A DNA stretch of 64,000 bases, taken from positions 181,742 to 245,741 of the forward strand of contig NZ_JRFC01000003.1 in NCBI RefSeq assembly GCF_000769075.1. Direction: 5' to 3'. The notes below the pieces were generated by a model. That model saw nothing but the letters and a program-made list of their open reading frames with translations, had not been told where the DNA came from and did not search any database. This document shows, one piece after another, positions 1 to 8,910 of this stretch. This DNA is from Porphyromonas sp. COT-290 OH3588. Lineage in GTDB: Bacteria; Bacteroidota; Bacteroidia; Bacteroidales; Porphyromonadaceae. Position numbers and translations under genes: made by a program. Positions within the stretch are counted from its first letter, which is position 1; each line of letters opens with the position of its first letter.

Positions 1-1100
<1,100 letters not shown>

Positions 1101-1134
1101 TTATGATTGTTATTTACTCTTAATTAAAACCTTG

Positions 1135-1142
1135 CAAAGGTA
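1135..1142 (-). promoter_or_regulatory. proS -7 promoter box
   Basis: The minus strand reads TACCTTTG, a match to the Bacteroidota sigma-70 -7 consensus TAnnTTTG, about 44 nt before the proS start. No clear TTTG -33 partner is present at 19-21 nt, so this is a partial match. Confidence 0.5.
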
Positions 1143-1203
1143 ATAAGAAACCAAGTGAATAGCACCACTTGCTCCGATGATAATGGCTGTAACAGACGAA
1201 GAA

Positions 1204-1229
1204 AGCCCCTCGTATCACTACGAAGGGCT
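1204..1229. terminator. Hairpin between aspA and proS
   Basis: An 11-bp inverted repeat (AGCCCCTCGTA/TACGAAGGGCT, one mismatch) with a four-base loop. It has no strong U-tract on either side. It may be a second terminator behind aspA or a transcript-end stabiliser. Confidence 0.4.
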
Positions 1230-1250
1230 CACACATAACACAATGATATG

Positions 1251-1288
1251 AAAAAAAACTTAAGAGGCCTCCCACAGGCACGGGGAGG
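1251..1288 (-). terminator. Rho-independent terminator of aspA
   Basis: On the minus strand, just after the aspA stop codon, CCTCCC and GGGAGG pair around a nine-base loop. A run of eight T follows about 10 nt later (1251-1258). The position fits termination of aspA. Confidence 0.6.
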
Positions 1289-1294
1289 TTGTCG

Positions 1295-2716
1295 CTAGCC
1301 CTTGGGCTGAATGTCTAGACGTACGGGGCGGATCATATTCTCTGGTGAGAGGATTGTATCCAGCTCCTCCTTGGTCAAGATGCCATGTTCGAGCACAAGG
1401 TCATAGACTCCTCGACCTGTTTCCATTGCTTCTTTGGCAATCTTAGTAGAGTGCTTGTACCCGATGATTGGGTTGAGTGCAGTGACGATGCCCACACTAT
1501 TCTTGATGTAGTTTGTGCAAATCTCTTCATTGGGCTCTATGCCGTCGATACAATGGATGCGTAGTGTGTCGAAGCCGTTCATCAGTAGCTCGGCCGATTC
1601 GAAGCAACACTGTGCCATCACCGGCTCCATAGCATTGAGCTCCATTTGGGCGGCATCACCAGCCATGGTTACACATAGGTCGTTGCCCATTACCTTGTAG
1701 CACACTTGGCTCATCACTTCGGGGATTACGGGATTGACCTTACCCGGCATAATAGATGACCCCGGTTGCTTGGCGGGGATACTTATTTCTCCCAGACCAC
1801 AGCGAGGGCCGCTCGAGATTAGACGTATATCGTTACAGATTTTATTCACCTTAACGGCTAGGCGTTTCATTGCAGAGCTGTATCCAATCATTTCGCTGGT
1901 GTCGCTCGTTGCGCCTACTAGGTCATCGGCTAGCTTAATGTCCCAACCAGTTATTGAGCGCATCGCCTCGATGCAGTAGCCCGCATATTCTGGCTCGGCA
2001 CAGATACCTGTACCGATAGCTGTAGCACCCATATTAACGGTTAGGAACTGCTCGGCTGCATAGTCGAGATGATGTAACTCGTGCTCTAGGATAGAGGCGA
2101 AACCGCCGAAGGTCTGCCCTAGCGTCATGGGCACTGCGTCTTGGAGCTGTGTGCGTCCCATCTTGAGGACGTGCTTCATCTGCTCGCTCTTGACTCTGAG
2201 GGAGTCGATGAGCTGCTGCAGGTGTTTCTTGAGGAGCTGATGTGTGGCGTAGAGCCCTAGGTGTATGGCTGTTGGGTAGGCGTCGTTGGTAGACTGAGAA
2301 CCATTGACGTGGTCGTTGGGCGAGAGGTACTGAAACTCCCCTGCCTTGTGTCCCATGATCTGCAATGCTCTGTTGCAGATCACCTCGTTGGCGTTCATAT
2401 TAGTTGTCGTACCAGCCCCCCCTTGTATCATATCTACTGGGAAGTCGCTATGCCACTGACCGTCTAGGATCTCACGGCAAGCCTGCACAATGCCTTGGTA
2501 CTGTGCATCGGTCAGACGGCCTAGACGATGGTTCGCCTCTGCTGCTGCTGCCTTAGTCTGCGCTAAGCCTTGAATAAAAAGTGGGTAGTCGGATAAAAGA
2601 AACTTACTGATCTGGAAGTTTTCGATGCCTCTAAGGGTTTGCACTCCATAGAGATGTGCGTTAGATATTTGGCGTTCGCCGAGCAAATCGCTCTCGATAC
2701 GGAAAGTTTGTTCCAT
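1295..2716 (-). CDS. aspA: Aspartate ammonia-lyase
   Basis: Converts L-aspartate to fumarate and ammonia in the cytoplasm. In asaccharolytic, amino-acid-fermenting bacteria this feeds fumarate respiration. The 473-residue length is normal for the family (about 470-480). The fumarase/aspartase signature GSSIMPGKVNP is at residues 319-329 and holds the catalytic serine loop. Other family blocks are GGAGTTTNMNANEV, NDHVNGSQSTNDAYPTA and GRTQLQDAVPMTLGQ. The start at 2716 is supported by a TACCTTTG box on the minus strand about 55 nt upstream. It is monocistronic, with its own terminator at 1251-1288. A fumarase assignment is less likely because of the overall AspA-like sequence, but the two families share these motifs. 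Confidence 0.93.
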   Translation of the reverse strand: MEQTFRIESDLLGERQISNAHLYGVQTLRGIENFQISKFLLSDYPLFIQGLAQTKAAAAEANHRLGRLTDAQYQGIVQACREILDGQWHSDFPVDMIQGGAGTTTNMNANEVICNRALQIMGHKAGEFQYLSPNDHVNGSQSTNDAYPTAIHLGLYATHQLLKKHLQQLIDSLRVKSEQMKHVLKMGRTQLQDAVPMTLGQTFGGFASILEHELHHLDYAAEQFLTVNMGATAIGTGICAEPEYAGYCIEAMRSITGWDIKLADDLVGATSDTSEMIGYSSAMKRLAVKVNKICNDIRLISSGPRCGLGEISIPAKQPGSSIMPGKVNPVIPEVMSQVCYKVMGNDLCVTMAGDAAQMELNAMEPVMAQCCFESAELLMNGFDTLRIHCIDGIEPNEEICTNYIKNSVGIVTALNPIIGYKHSTKIAKEAMETGRGVYDLVLEHGILTKEELDTILSPENMIRPVRLDIQPKG

Positions 2717-2770
2717 GTTGATAATCGAATAATACTAGCTATTACAACTATTTTACGATTGATTGCACAG

Positions 2771-2778
2771 CAAAGGTA
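2771..2778 (-). promoter_or_regulatory. aspA -7 promoter box
   Basis: The minus strand reads TACCTTTG (TAnnTTTG consensus) about 55 nt upstream of the aspA ATG. No exact TTTG is seen at the -33 distance. Confidence 0.5.
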
Positions 2779-2825
2779 GCACTTAAATCGGAATATCCTA
2801 ATTAACTGCCTTGTTTTTTGCGTGA

Positions 2826-2863
2826 TATAATAAAACCCGAATTTTTTGTCGGGTTTTATTATA
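2826..2863 (-). terminator. Terminator of the aguA-aguB operon
   Basis: A perfect 15-bp inverted repeat with an eight-base loop. The stem has a GC core (CCCGA/TCGGG) with A-rich and T-rich outer arms, typical of an intrinsic terminator. It lies 56 nt downstream of the aguB stop on the minus strand. Confidence 0.75.
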
Positions 2864-2918
2864 AATAGAAAAGCGTAAATAGTTTTGATTTGAATTTAGA
2901 AAAGCTACAATTTGATAC

Positions 2919-3791
2919 TTAAACCAAGAAGCGCTTGGTCAATCCGTCAAATTCATCAATTCTACGATCTCTAAAGAACGGCCACCATCTTCTTACTCGC
3001 TCGCATCGCTCTAGGTCAATGTCCACCACACGAACTTCCTCTTCGCGCCCCAATTCGGCCATCAATTCGCCTTGAGGCCCAGCGACGAAGCTACGCCCCC
3101 AGAAGCGAATACCATTGGTCTGCCCAGAGGGGTCTTCCTCCACCCCGACACGATTGACCGTTACGACTGGTAAGCCATTAGCCACAGCGTGCCCACGCTG
3201 TACGAGTTGCCATGCATCGCTCTGTCGGCTTTGCTCCTCGGGTACATCGCTACTCTCCCAGCCAATAGCGGTAGGGTAGATGAGTAGCTCTGCCCCACGC
3301 ATAGCCATCAGGCGTGCTGCCTCGGGGTACCACTGATCCCAGCAGACCAAAACGCCTAGACGCCCCACAGAGGTTTGGATAGGCTCGAAGCCTAAGTCCC
3401 CCGGTGTGAAGTAGAACTTCTCGTAGTATGCAGGGTCATCGGGGATATGCATCTTGCGGTATTTGCCTGCGATAGATCCGTCCCGCTCGAGCACCACCGC
3501 TGTATTGTGGTACAGCCCTGCGGCTCTGCGCTCAAAGAGCGACAGCACGATGACTACGCCTAGCTCACGGGCTAGCTGACCGAATTCCTCCGTGCTAGGT
3601 CCGGGGATTGGCTCCGCTTGGTCGAAGATCTGTACATCTTCCGTTTGGCAGAAGTATAGACCGTTGTGTAGTTCTTGTAGGACGATGAGCTCTGCCCCTT
3701 GGGCGGCAACCTCTCGGATTCGTTCGCCGAGTCGCTTCTTATTGTGTACGTGGTCGGCCGTATTGGCCTGTTGAATTAGTCCGACTTTCAT
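2919..3791 (-). CDS. aguB: N-carbamoylputrescine amidase
   Basis: Nitrilase-superfamily enzyme that hydrolyses N-carbamoylputrescine to putrescine, CO2 and ammonia, the second step of the agmatine route to polyamines. The Glu-Lys-Cys triad of the family is visible: E40 in LQELHNG, K113 in YRKMHIP, and C150 in VLVCWDQWYPEA. The length of 290 residues is typical. I chose the ATG at 3789-3791 over the one at 3798-3800 because it overlaps the aguA stop in an ATGA junction and gives the usual MKVGLIQQ N-terminus. This points to translational coupling with aguA. Identification is strong because both motif set and neighbour agree. Confidence 0.93.
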   Translation of the reverse strand: MKVGLIQQANTADHVHNKKRLGERIREVAAQGAELIVLQELHNGLYFCQTEDVQIFDQAEPIPGPSTEEFGQLARELGVVIVLSLFERRAAGLYHNTAVVLERDGSIAGKYRKMHIPDDPAYYEKFYFTPGDLGFEPIQTSVGRLGVLVCWDQWYPEAARLMAMRGAELLIYPTAIGWESSDVPEEQSRQSDAWQLVQRGHAVANGLPVVTVNRVGVEEDPSGQTNGIRFWGRSFVAGPQGELMAELGREEEVRVVDIDLERCERVRRWWPFFRDRRIDEFDGLTKRFLV

Positions 3792-4852
3792 AGTTCCCAT
3801 TTATTTTGATTGATGAAACCCTCTGGTATCTGCATCGTAGCGCAGTGCAGGCTACCGTGCTGGCGAATAAGCGCTTGGCAGTCTACCCCGACGATTTGGC
3901 GGTCTGGTAGCGCCTCGCCTAGAGCTTTGAGTGCCTCGTTATCGTAGTCTTGGCCGTAGGTAGGCACAAGCAATCCGCCATTGACGAAGAGGAAGTTGGC
4001 ATACGTTGCGGGCAGGCGATGTCCGTCTTCGTCGTAGATCGCTTTAGGTAAGGGTAGGGGAATGAGTTTGTATGGCTCTCCCGATGTCGTGCGTAGAGCC
4101 AGTAGCTCCTGCTCCATACGCTCGAGTGCATGATAGTGGCCGTCCCGAGGGTCGAGGCACTTGACGTAGGCAATCGTATCGGGGGTAACGAAGCGTGCCA
4201 GTGTGTCAATATGTCCGTCGGTGTCGTCGCCCTCTAGCTCGCCGTTGCGCAGCATGATGAGTCGCTCGGCTCCCAGCACCTCGGCTAGCAAGCCAGAGAG
4301 CTCCTCCTCGTCGAAGCCTGCATTGCGGTTAGGCTCGTAGATACAGCCATAGGTAGAGAGGATTGTCCCCTGCCCATCGCTCTCTACACCGCCTCCCTCT
4401 AATACGCACATCAGACGATTCATCATCGAGACGTCGTCGGCGAAGACACGAGAGAGGTACAAGCAGCGGCTGATCAAGTTGTCCTTGTTGGCGGCAAACT
4501 TCATACCCCAGCCGTTGAAAGTAAAGTCTGCAATGGCTTTGAATGTTCCTTCGTCCGAGCTGACCCTAAAGGCCAGTGGTGCATAGTCGCGGCACCAAGT
4601 ATCGTTGCTTGGCATCTCTAGGATACGCAGGCGATGCTCGAAGTGCTCGCCCTCGAATATCTGCTTGACGTAGTTTTCGTCATGAGCAAGGATCAGCAAA
4701 TCCTCGAAGCGCAGGATAGCACGTGCCATCTCTCTATAGCACGCCTCTACCTCGTCGAGCATATCTGCCCAATCGCTCTCGGCGTGCGGCCAAGTGATCA
4801 GAACCAAATCCTGTGGTTCCCATTCGGGAATCAAGGTTAGTTTAGCCTCCAT
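3788..4852 (-). CDS. aguA: Agmatine deiminase
   Basis: Converts agmatine to N-carbamoylputrescine and ammonia, giving aguB its substrate. It belongs to the peptidylarginine deiminase-like fold that also includes Porphyromonas PPAD, but lacks the secretion and Ig-like parts of PPAD, so it is a cytoplasmic AguA. Motifs: NDTWCRDYAP (guanidino-binding Asp), EGGGVESDG, GHIDTLARF (catalytic His and Asp), and the nucleophilic Cys337 in GSLHCATMQIP near the C-terminus. I chose the ATG at 4850-4852 (354 residues). An in-frame ATG at 4990 would add 46 unrelated residues, and a TATCTTTG promoter box at 4883-4890 lies inside that extension. The gene overlaps aguB by four bases. Confidence 0.93.
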   Translation of the reverse strand: MEAKLTLIPEWEPQDLVLITWPHAESDWADMLDEVEACYREMARAILRFEDLLILAHDENYVKQIFEGEHFEHRLRILEMPSNDTWCRDYAPLAFRVSSDEGTFKAIADFTFNGWGMKFAANKDNLISRCLYLSRVFADDVSMMNRLMCVLEGGGVESDGQGTILSTYGCIYEPNRNAGFDEEELSGLLAEVLGAERLIMLRNGELEGDDTDGHIDTLARFVTPDTIAYVKCLDPRDGHYHALERMEQELLALRTTSGEPYKLIPLPLPKAIYDEDGHRLPATYANFLFVNGGLLVPTYGQDYDNEALKALGEALPDRQIVGVDCQALIRQHGSLHCATMQIPEGFINQNKWEL

Positions 4853-4882
4853 ATAGTCTAATTGTCTTAAAGTTATTAGGAA

Positions 4883-4890
4883 CAAAGATA
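4883..4890 (-). promoter_or_regulatory. aguA -7 promoter box
   Basis: The minus strand reads TATCTTTG 30 nt upstream of the chosen aguA start. It supports that start and argues against the longer reading frame beginning at 4990. The -33 element is not clear. Confidence 0.5.
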
Positions 4891-5149
4891 AGCAAACCAA
4901 AGGGTAGGGCGTGTCATCATGTACAAAAGGCCGTGTTGCGTGTGCCATTTGCTCCCTACGGATTTCGCCAATGCCCTTACTGATTGGCATAGCTGCCCAC
5001 CAATTTCTCGACTATTGGGCGTGTCGCGGCCGATCCCGAGGCCAAAAATAGGTTATGCTACGTAGCTTATACCGTAGATTGATTGGGCTAGATGATGCAC
5101 CATCTAGCGCATTGTCGAGGACTCGTACGAAGTTGAGATTACACTATTT
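4891..5149. other. Divergent intergenic region
   Basis: Between the aguA promoter and repeat copy A. I see no gene, RNA or convincing terminator here. Short open frames on both strands have no family features. Confidence 0.5.
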
Positions 5150-5705
5150 AACTATTCGTTTAGATTTTGGGTCACATTTCAGCATGTTGGTGGAGCAAAG
5201 CAGTAGCCGTAGCCGAGAAAGCATTAGGCCTCGTATTTGGCCCCTAGCTGGCTCTAGACGGCGTTCGACCTCGTTTGGGCACTCCACCTCCAGCCGAGTG
5301 AAAATAACCGCCTAAAACGAGGGTTTTGCAAATAATTAATAACCAGATATATAAAACACTCATCTGGCTAATTTTGTACTTTCATGTCGCCTTTTTGAGG
5401 ATTTCTTCCCATCAATTTCTTTGGATTAGTGGACACATTGCTAAGTATTAGCCCACCAATCCGAAAAAGTCTTCCCATTAATTTGCTCAAAAGTCGCCTC
5501 AGACGCCGAAAAACTCTCTGCCCTTCGCCCCGATTTAAGCCAAATTTGCATACATTTTTTAACACAAAAGAAGCAAAGTCGCATCCCAAATCTCTCGAGT
5601 TTTGTAGTGACGCTACGGGCTACGTCACCACCCCTTGGACGGAACGAATACGCAAGACCTATTATTTCAACATACCTCGTAGAGTTGCTATTGGGAGGAG
5701 CTGCC
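5150..5705 (-). repeat. Interspersed structured repeat, copy A
   Basis: This copy is the reverse complement of the repeat at 14490-15050 over roughly 560 bp and has the same landmarks: the paired ATTGATGGGAAGA motifs, the hairpin around TCGGATTGGTGG, the TTTTGTGTTAAAAAATGTATGC block and a distal block ending near AAAATCTAAAC. A stem GTGACG/CGTCAC (5607-5612 with 5623-5628) sits where the other copies have differently sequenced stems. Boundaries are by eye and may shift by tens of bases. It contains a reading frame continuous with the downstream secreted protein, which would wrongly extend that protein's N-terminus by 117 residues. Confidence 0.85.
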
Positions 5706-5724
5706 GGTGCAAGGTCCTGATCGC

Positions 5725-5759
5725 TTTGGGATTCATTCGGCAGATTTTCCGTACCTTTG
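5725..5759 (+). promoter_or_regulatory. Promoter of the tandem BNR protein genes
   Basis: TTTG at 5725-5728 and TACCTTTG at 5752-5759, separated by 23 nt, somewhat longer than the usual 19-21. Transcription would start near 5765, about 15 nt before the chosen ATG. The promoter lies just outside repeat copy A. Confidence 0.5.
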
Positions 5760-5779
5760 GGGCTAGATATTTGATAACT

Positions 5780-8700
5780 ATGTATTTGAGGAATATTTTT
5801 ACGTTTAGAAAAGTTTTTTTCTTTAGCCTATTGCTCCACTCTGCAAGTTTGCTCTCGGGGCAAGAAACACAGCTCTATTTCGATCCGTACGTCCCCGAAC
5901 CACTCCCATCAGGCTCCCCCGAGTGGCTGCGAGAGATCGAGCTCAATCCGTCTGGGGTCAATTACTTCAAGATGGATTCCCTCTTCAGAGATTGGTGCGC
6001 CAAGGACATTGATGCACGTGTCAAGACTCTCGAGCGTAAGCCTGCCGTCAATTTCTACAGACGGTGGGCTAAGGCATACAGAGATTTTGTTAATGCCGAG
6101 GGTCGTATCGTTTTGCCCCAACAAGAGGATTATGCCCAGAAGGTGGAGCTACAGAATAGGCAAGTTCGTCAGCACCTTAGAGCGATCGCTACCGAAGAAC
6201 GCCAACAGCCCCTTTGGCGCAACATAGGGCCTAATAGGACGGCCGAGAATAATAGAGGTAAGCTCAGCGAAAAGGATTCTCAGGTTTGTGTCTTTCGCCT
6301 TGCAGTAGCACCGTCCAACCACAATGTCGTGTACTCTGGGACGGAAACTGGGGTTGTCTTCCGCTCTGACAACAAGGGACTGGAGTGGCAGGCTTGCGAT
6401 GCAGCGCACAACTTTGGAGGTTCTATCTACGCCATCGCTGTATCCCCCAGAGATGAGAATCTCGTTTTAGTTGGGGCAGGGACCTTTCTGTGGAAGAGTA
6501 CCGATGGAGGCAAGAGCTGGACGAGGCTCACCCAAATCAATGCTCGGGTGAATAGCATTCGCTTCTCTCCCCAAAATCCCAGACAGATCACGATCGCTAC
6601 CCACGCTGCAGAGCAGGGCTTTGGTGGCTTTTGGCGATCCGATGATGCAGGGGCTTCGTGGCTCAAGACACTGGACTTGCTCTGTCACGACCATGAGCTA
6701 AAGCCCGATGACCCCAATACGGTCTACCTCTTGGCACAGCGTGCCCCTAGAGAGCCTTTCTTCTTTTACGTTTCGACGGACGGCGGACAGACCTTTCAGC
6801 AGAGACAACTCCCTGTGGAGGGCGTTCGTTCGGGTAGATTGGCTGTGAGTGAAGCTCCCACAGGGACTAACTATGTTTATGCGTTGGTTAATGCACAGGT
6901 GACTTCCCACTCCCTTCAGGCTATGGGTGACTTAAGAGGACTGCCCCACATTCTCAAGAGTACGGATGCGGGGCTAACTTGGAGCGACCAAACCACAAGG
7001 GGAAGTAACCTACGCTTCAATACCTTCTCGCCATTCATTGACAATGACTACGGCGGGCAAGGCTACTTCGATATGATGATCGGAGTCTCAAACAAGGATC
7101 CCGAGCTTGTCATCTATGGGCTGTGCAATGCCTACCGCTCCACGACTGGTGGAACAGGCTCTGTCCACACCAATGCGATAGGTGGCTATGAGCGTCAGGG
7201 CAATCTGCACCCAGATATGCAAGATATTGCTATCGCAGGCGACGATACCTACATCAGTACGGACGGAGGGATCAAGTATTCGACAGATTTCTTTGCCACA
7301 CCCGGTCAAATCAGACATCAAGGCATCTATGCGAGCGAATACCATGGCTTCGACCAAGGCTGGAACGAAGACGTGATGGTAGGCGGACGCTGGCACAATG
7401 GTGATGCCGTACACGCAGCAAACTACGGAGAGGGCAATACGCTATACGTAGGTGGTGTGGAGCAGGCCACGGGCCACGTGATGGTTAGTGACCCCTACAA
7501 GGTCTATTTCTCGGATGCAGGGCGTATGGTGATGCCCCGAGAGATGACGGGGCAGATTGATCTGGCGAACTATGGTACGTACTTCTCCAAGAAACCCTAC
7601 GAAGTGCTACAGACTAATGGCACTATCGCTTTCGACCCTAGATATGCACTACGCCTCGTGATCAATCCGATCGATGATACCAATGCCTCGTGGGGTGGCC
7701 CTAGCGACAAGGTTTATCTCTCTACCGACGAGGGGCGCAGCTTCTCGATGCTCTACGGACTAGACGGCGAGAACATCGCCAACTTCGCCTACGCACGTTC
7801 CAACCCCGACTACTTCTATATCTCGGGGGCTTACGACATCTACCGCACGATCGACGGAGGCAAGAACTGGTCCGTGGCCAAGACACGCCCCTTCCCCGAG
7901 AAGACAATCCCCAATGGCATCACGCAGATTGCCATTCATCCACGTGATGAGAAGAAGCTCTGGGCCGTCAATCCCAACGAGCCACATAAGCTCGTCTATA
8001 GCACCGATGCTGGCGATACGTGGACGCCTGACCTCTCGCCGGTACTACGGGACCAACCCTTGCAGTTTGTCATCGTCGTGGGTGACGAGAGAAACGGCAT
8101 CTATGTGGCTACGGGGGGCAGAGGTGCACGTGTCTACTATAAGGACGATAGCCTAGAGGACTGGATCGATTATTCCGAGGGTATCAACCCCGGTTCTCGT
8201 ATCGCTCGCATACTTCCATACTACAAGGAGGGTAAACTCCGTATGGCAACAGACCAAGGTATCTGGGAAGCTCCGCTCTATCGCCCCGACTTTGTACCAG
8301 TGGCTCAGCCTATGGCGACCAATGTGGGCAGTGGCGACCTCACAGGTAAGGCCGATATGCCCATACAACTGGAGAGCTACTCGATCGTCAATCAGAGCCA
8401 AGCCTCTTGGCGTTGGTCATTCTTCCCCAAGCCCAAGAGCGTGAGCAACCCCACTAGTCGCAATCCGATCGTCGTCTTCGGCTACAATGCAAGCTACGAT
8501 GTCACGCTGACAGTTACTACGCCTCAGGGGAGCGATACGAAGACGGTCAAGAAGATGTTTGTTGTGCGTGATGGCGTGGAGCATCCCAAGCCCGATGAGG
8601 GCTATACACCTCCAGAGCCTAGTGACCCAACGGGCATCAATCCAGAAGCTGAGGTCGAGCAGCGCATCAAGCTGTATCCTACGGTACAGACCTCTGGCCA

Positions 8701-8905
8701 GACTATTCGGGTAGAGCTGACCAACTTGCGTGAGGATGCTAAGCTCACTCTCCACTCTGCCAAGGGACACGAGCTGCGGCACGTGGCTCTACCCGCAGGT
8801 TCGTCTACCTATCACCTCACGACCGAGGGGCTTACTCCCGGCGTCTATCTCTATTCGTTGCTTTCTCGATCGGAGAAGCATTATGGTCGTATCATCATCA
8901 AATAG
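5780..8905 (+). CDS. T9SS-secreted BNR/Asp-box propeller protein 1
   Basis: Predicted secreted or surface-anchored protein of unknown function, 1041 residues. The start at 5780 gives a typical signal peptide (MYLRNIFTFRKVFFFS, hydrophobic core, then SGQ). At least eight Asp-box motifs of the S/T-x-D-x-G-x-x-W/F type (for example STDGGKSW, SDDAGASW, STDAGLTW, TIDGGKNW, STDAGDTW) indicate sortilin/VPS10-like or GH74-like beta-propellers. A PKD-like domain (SYDVTLTVTTPQGSDTK) follows around residues 875-945. The last 80 residues form a T9SS type A sorting domain ending in GVYLYSLLSR...GRIIIK. It is paralogous to the next gene, five bases downstream, and both share a GFDQGWNEDVMVGGR block. Propellers of this kind may bind glycans or proteins, or cleave glycans; no catalytic residues could be assigned. 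Confidence 0.88.
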   Translation: MYLRNIFTFRKVFFFSLLLHSASLLSGQETQLYFDPYVPEPLPSGSPEWLREIELNPSGVNYFKMDSLFRDWCAKDIDARVKTLERKPAVNFYRRWAKAYRDFVNAEGRIVLPQQEDYAQKVELQNRQVRQHLRAIATEERQQPLWRNIGPNRTAENNRGKLSEKDSQVCVFRLAVAPSNHNVVYSGTETGVVFRSDNKGLEWQACDAAHNFGGSIYAIAVSPRDENLVLVGAGTFLWKSTDGGKSWTRLTQINARVNSIRFSPQNPRQITIATHAAEQGFGGFWRSDDAGASWLKTLDLLCHDHELKPDDPNTVYLLAQRAPREPFFFYVSTDGGQTFQQRQLPVEGVRSGRLAVSEAPTGTNYVYALVNAQVTSHSLQAMGDLRGLPHILKSTDAGLTWSDQTTRGSNLRFNTFSPFIDNDYGGQGYFDMMIGVSNKDPELVIYGLCNAYRSTTGGTGSVHTNAIGGYERQGNLHPDMQDIAIAGDDTYISTDGGIKYSTDFFATPGQIRHQGIYASEYHGFDQGWNEDVMVGGRWHNGDAVHAANYGEGNTLYVGGVEQATGHVMVSDPYKVYFSDAGRMVMPREMTGQIDLANYGTYFSKKPYEVLQTNGTIAFDPRYALRLVINPIDDTNASWGGPSDKVYLSTDEGRSFSMLYGLDGENIANFAYARSNPDYFYISGAYDIYRTIDGGKNWSVAKTRPFPEKTIPNGITQIAIHPRDEKKLWAVNPNEPHKLVYSTDAGDTWTPDLSPVLRDQPLQFVIVVGDERNGIYVATGGRGARVYYKDDSLEDWIDYSEGINPGSRIARILPYYKEGKLRMATDQGIWEAPLYRPDFVPVAQPMATNVGSGDLTGKADMPIQLESYSIVNQSQASWRWSFFPKPKSVSNPTSRNPIVVFGYNASYDVTLTVTTPQGSDTKTVKKMFVVRDGVEHPKPDEGYTPPEPSDPTGINPEAEVEQRIKLYPTVQTSGQTIRVELTNLREDAKLTLHSAKGHELRHVALPAGSSTYHLTTEGLTPGVYLYSLLSRSEKHYGRIIIK

Positions 8906-8910
8906 TTTAT

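Noticed and set aside
4853..4990. Longer aguA start at 4990.
   Set aside because: Adds 46 residues unlike agmatine deiminases and spans a promoter box at 4883-4890.
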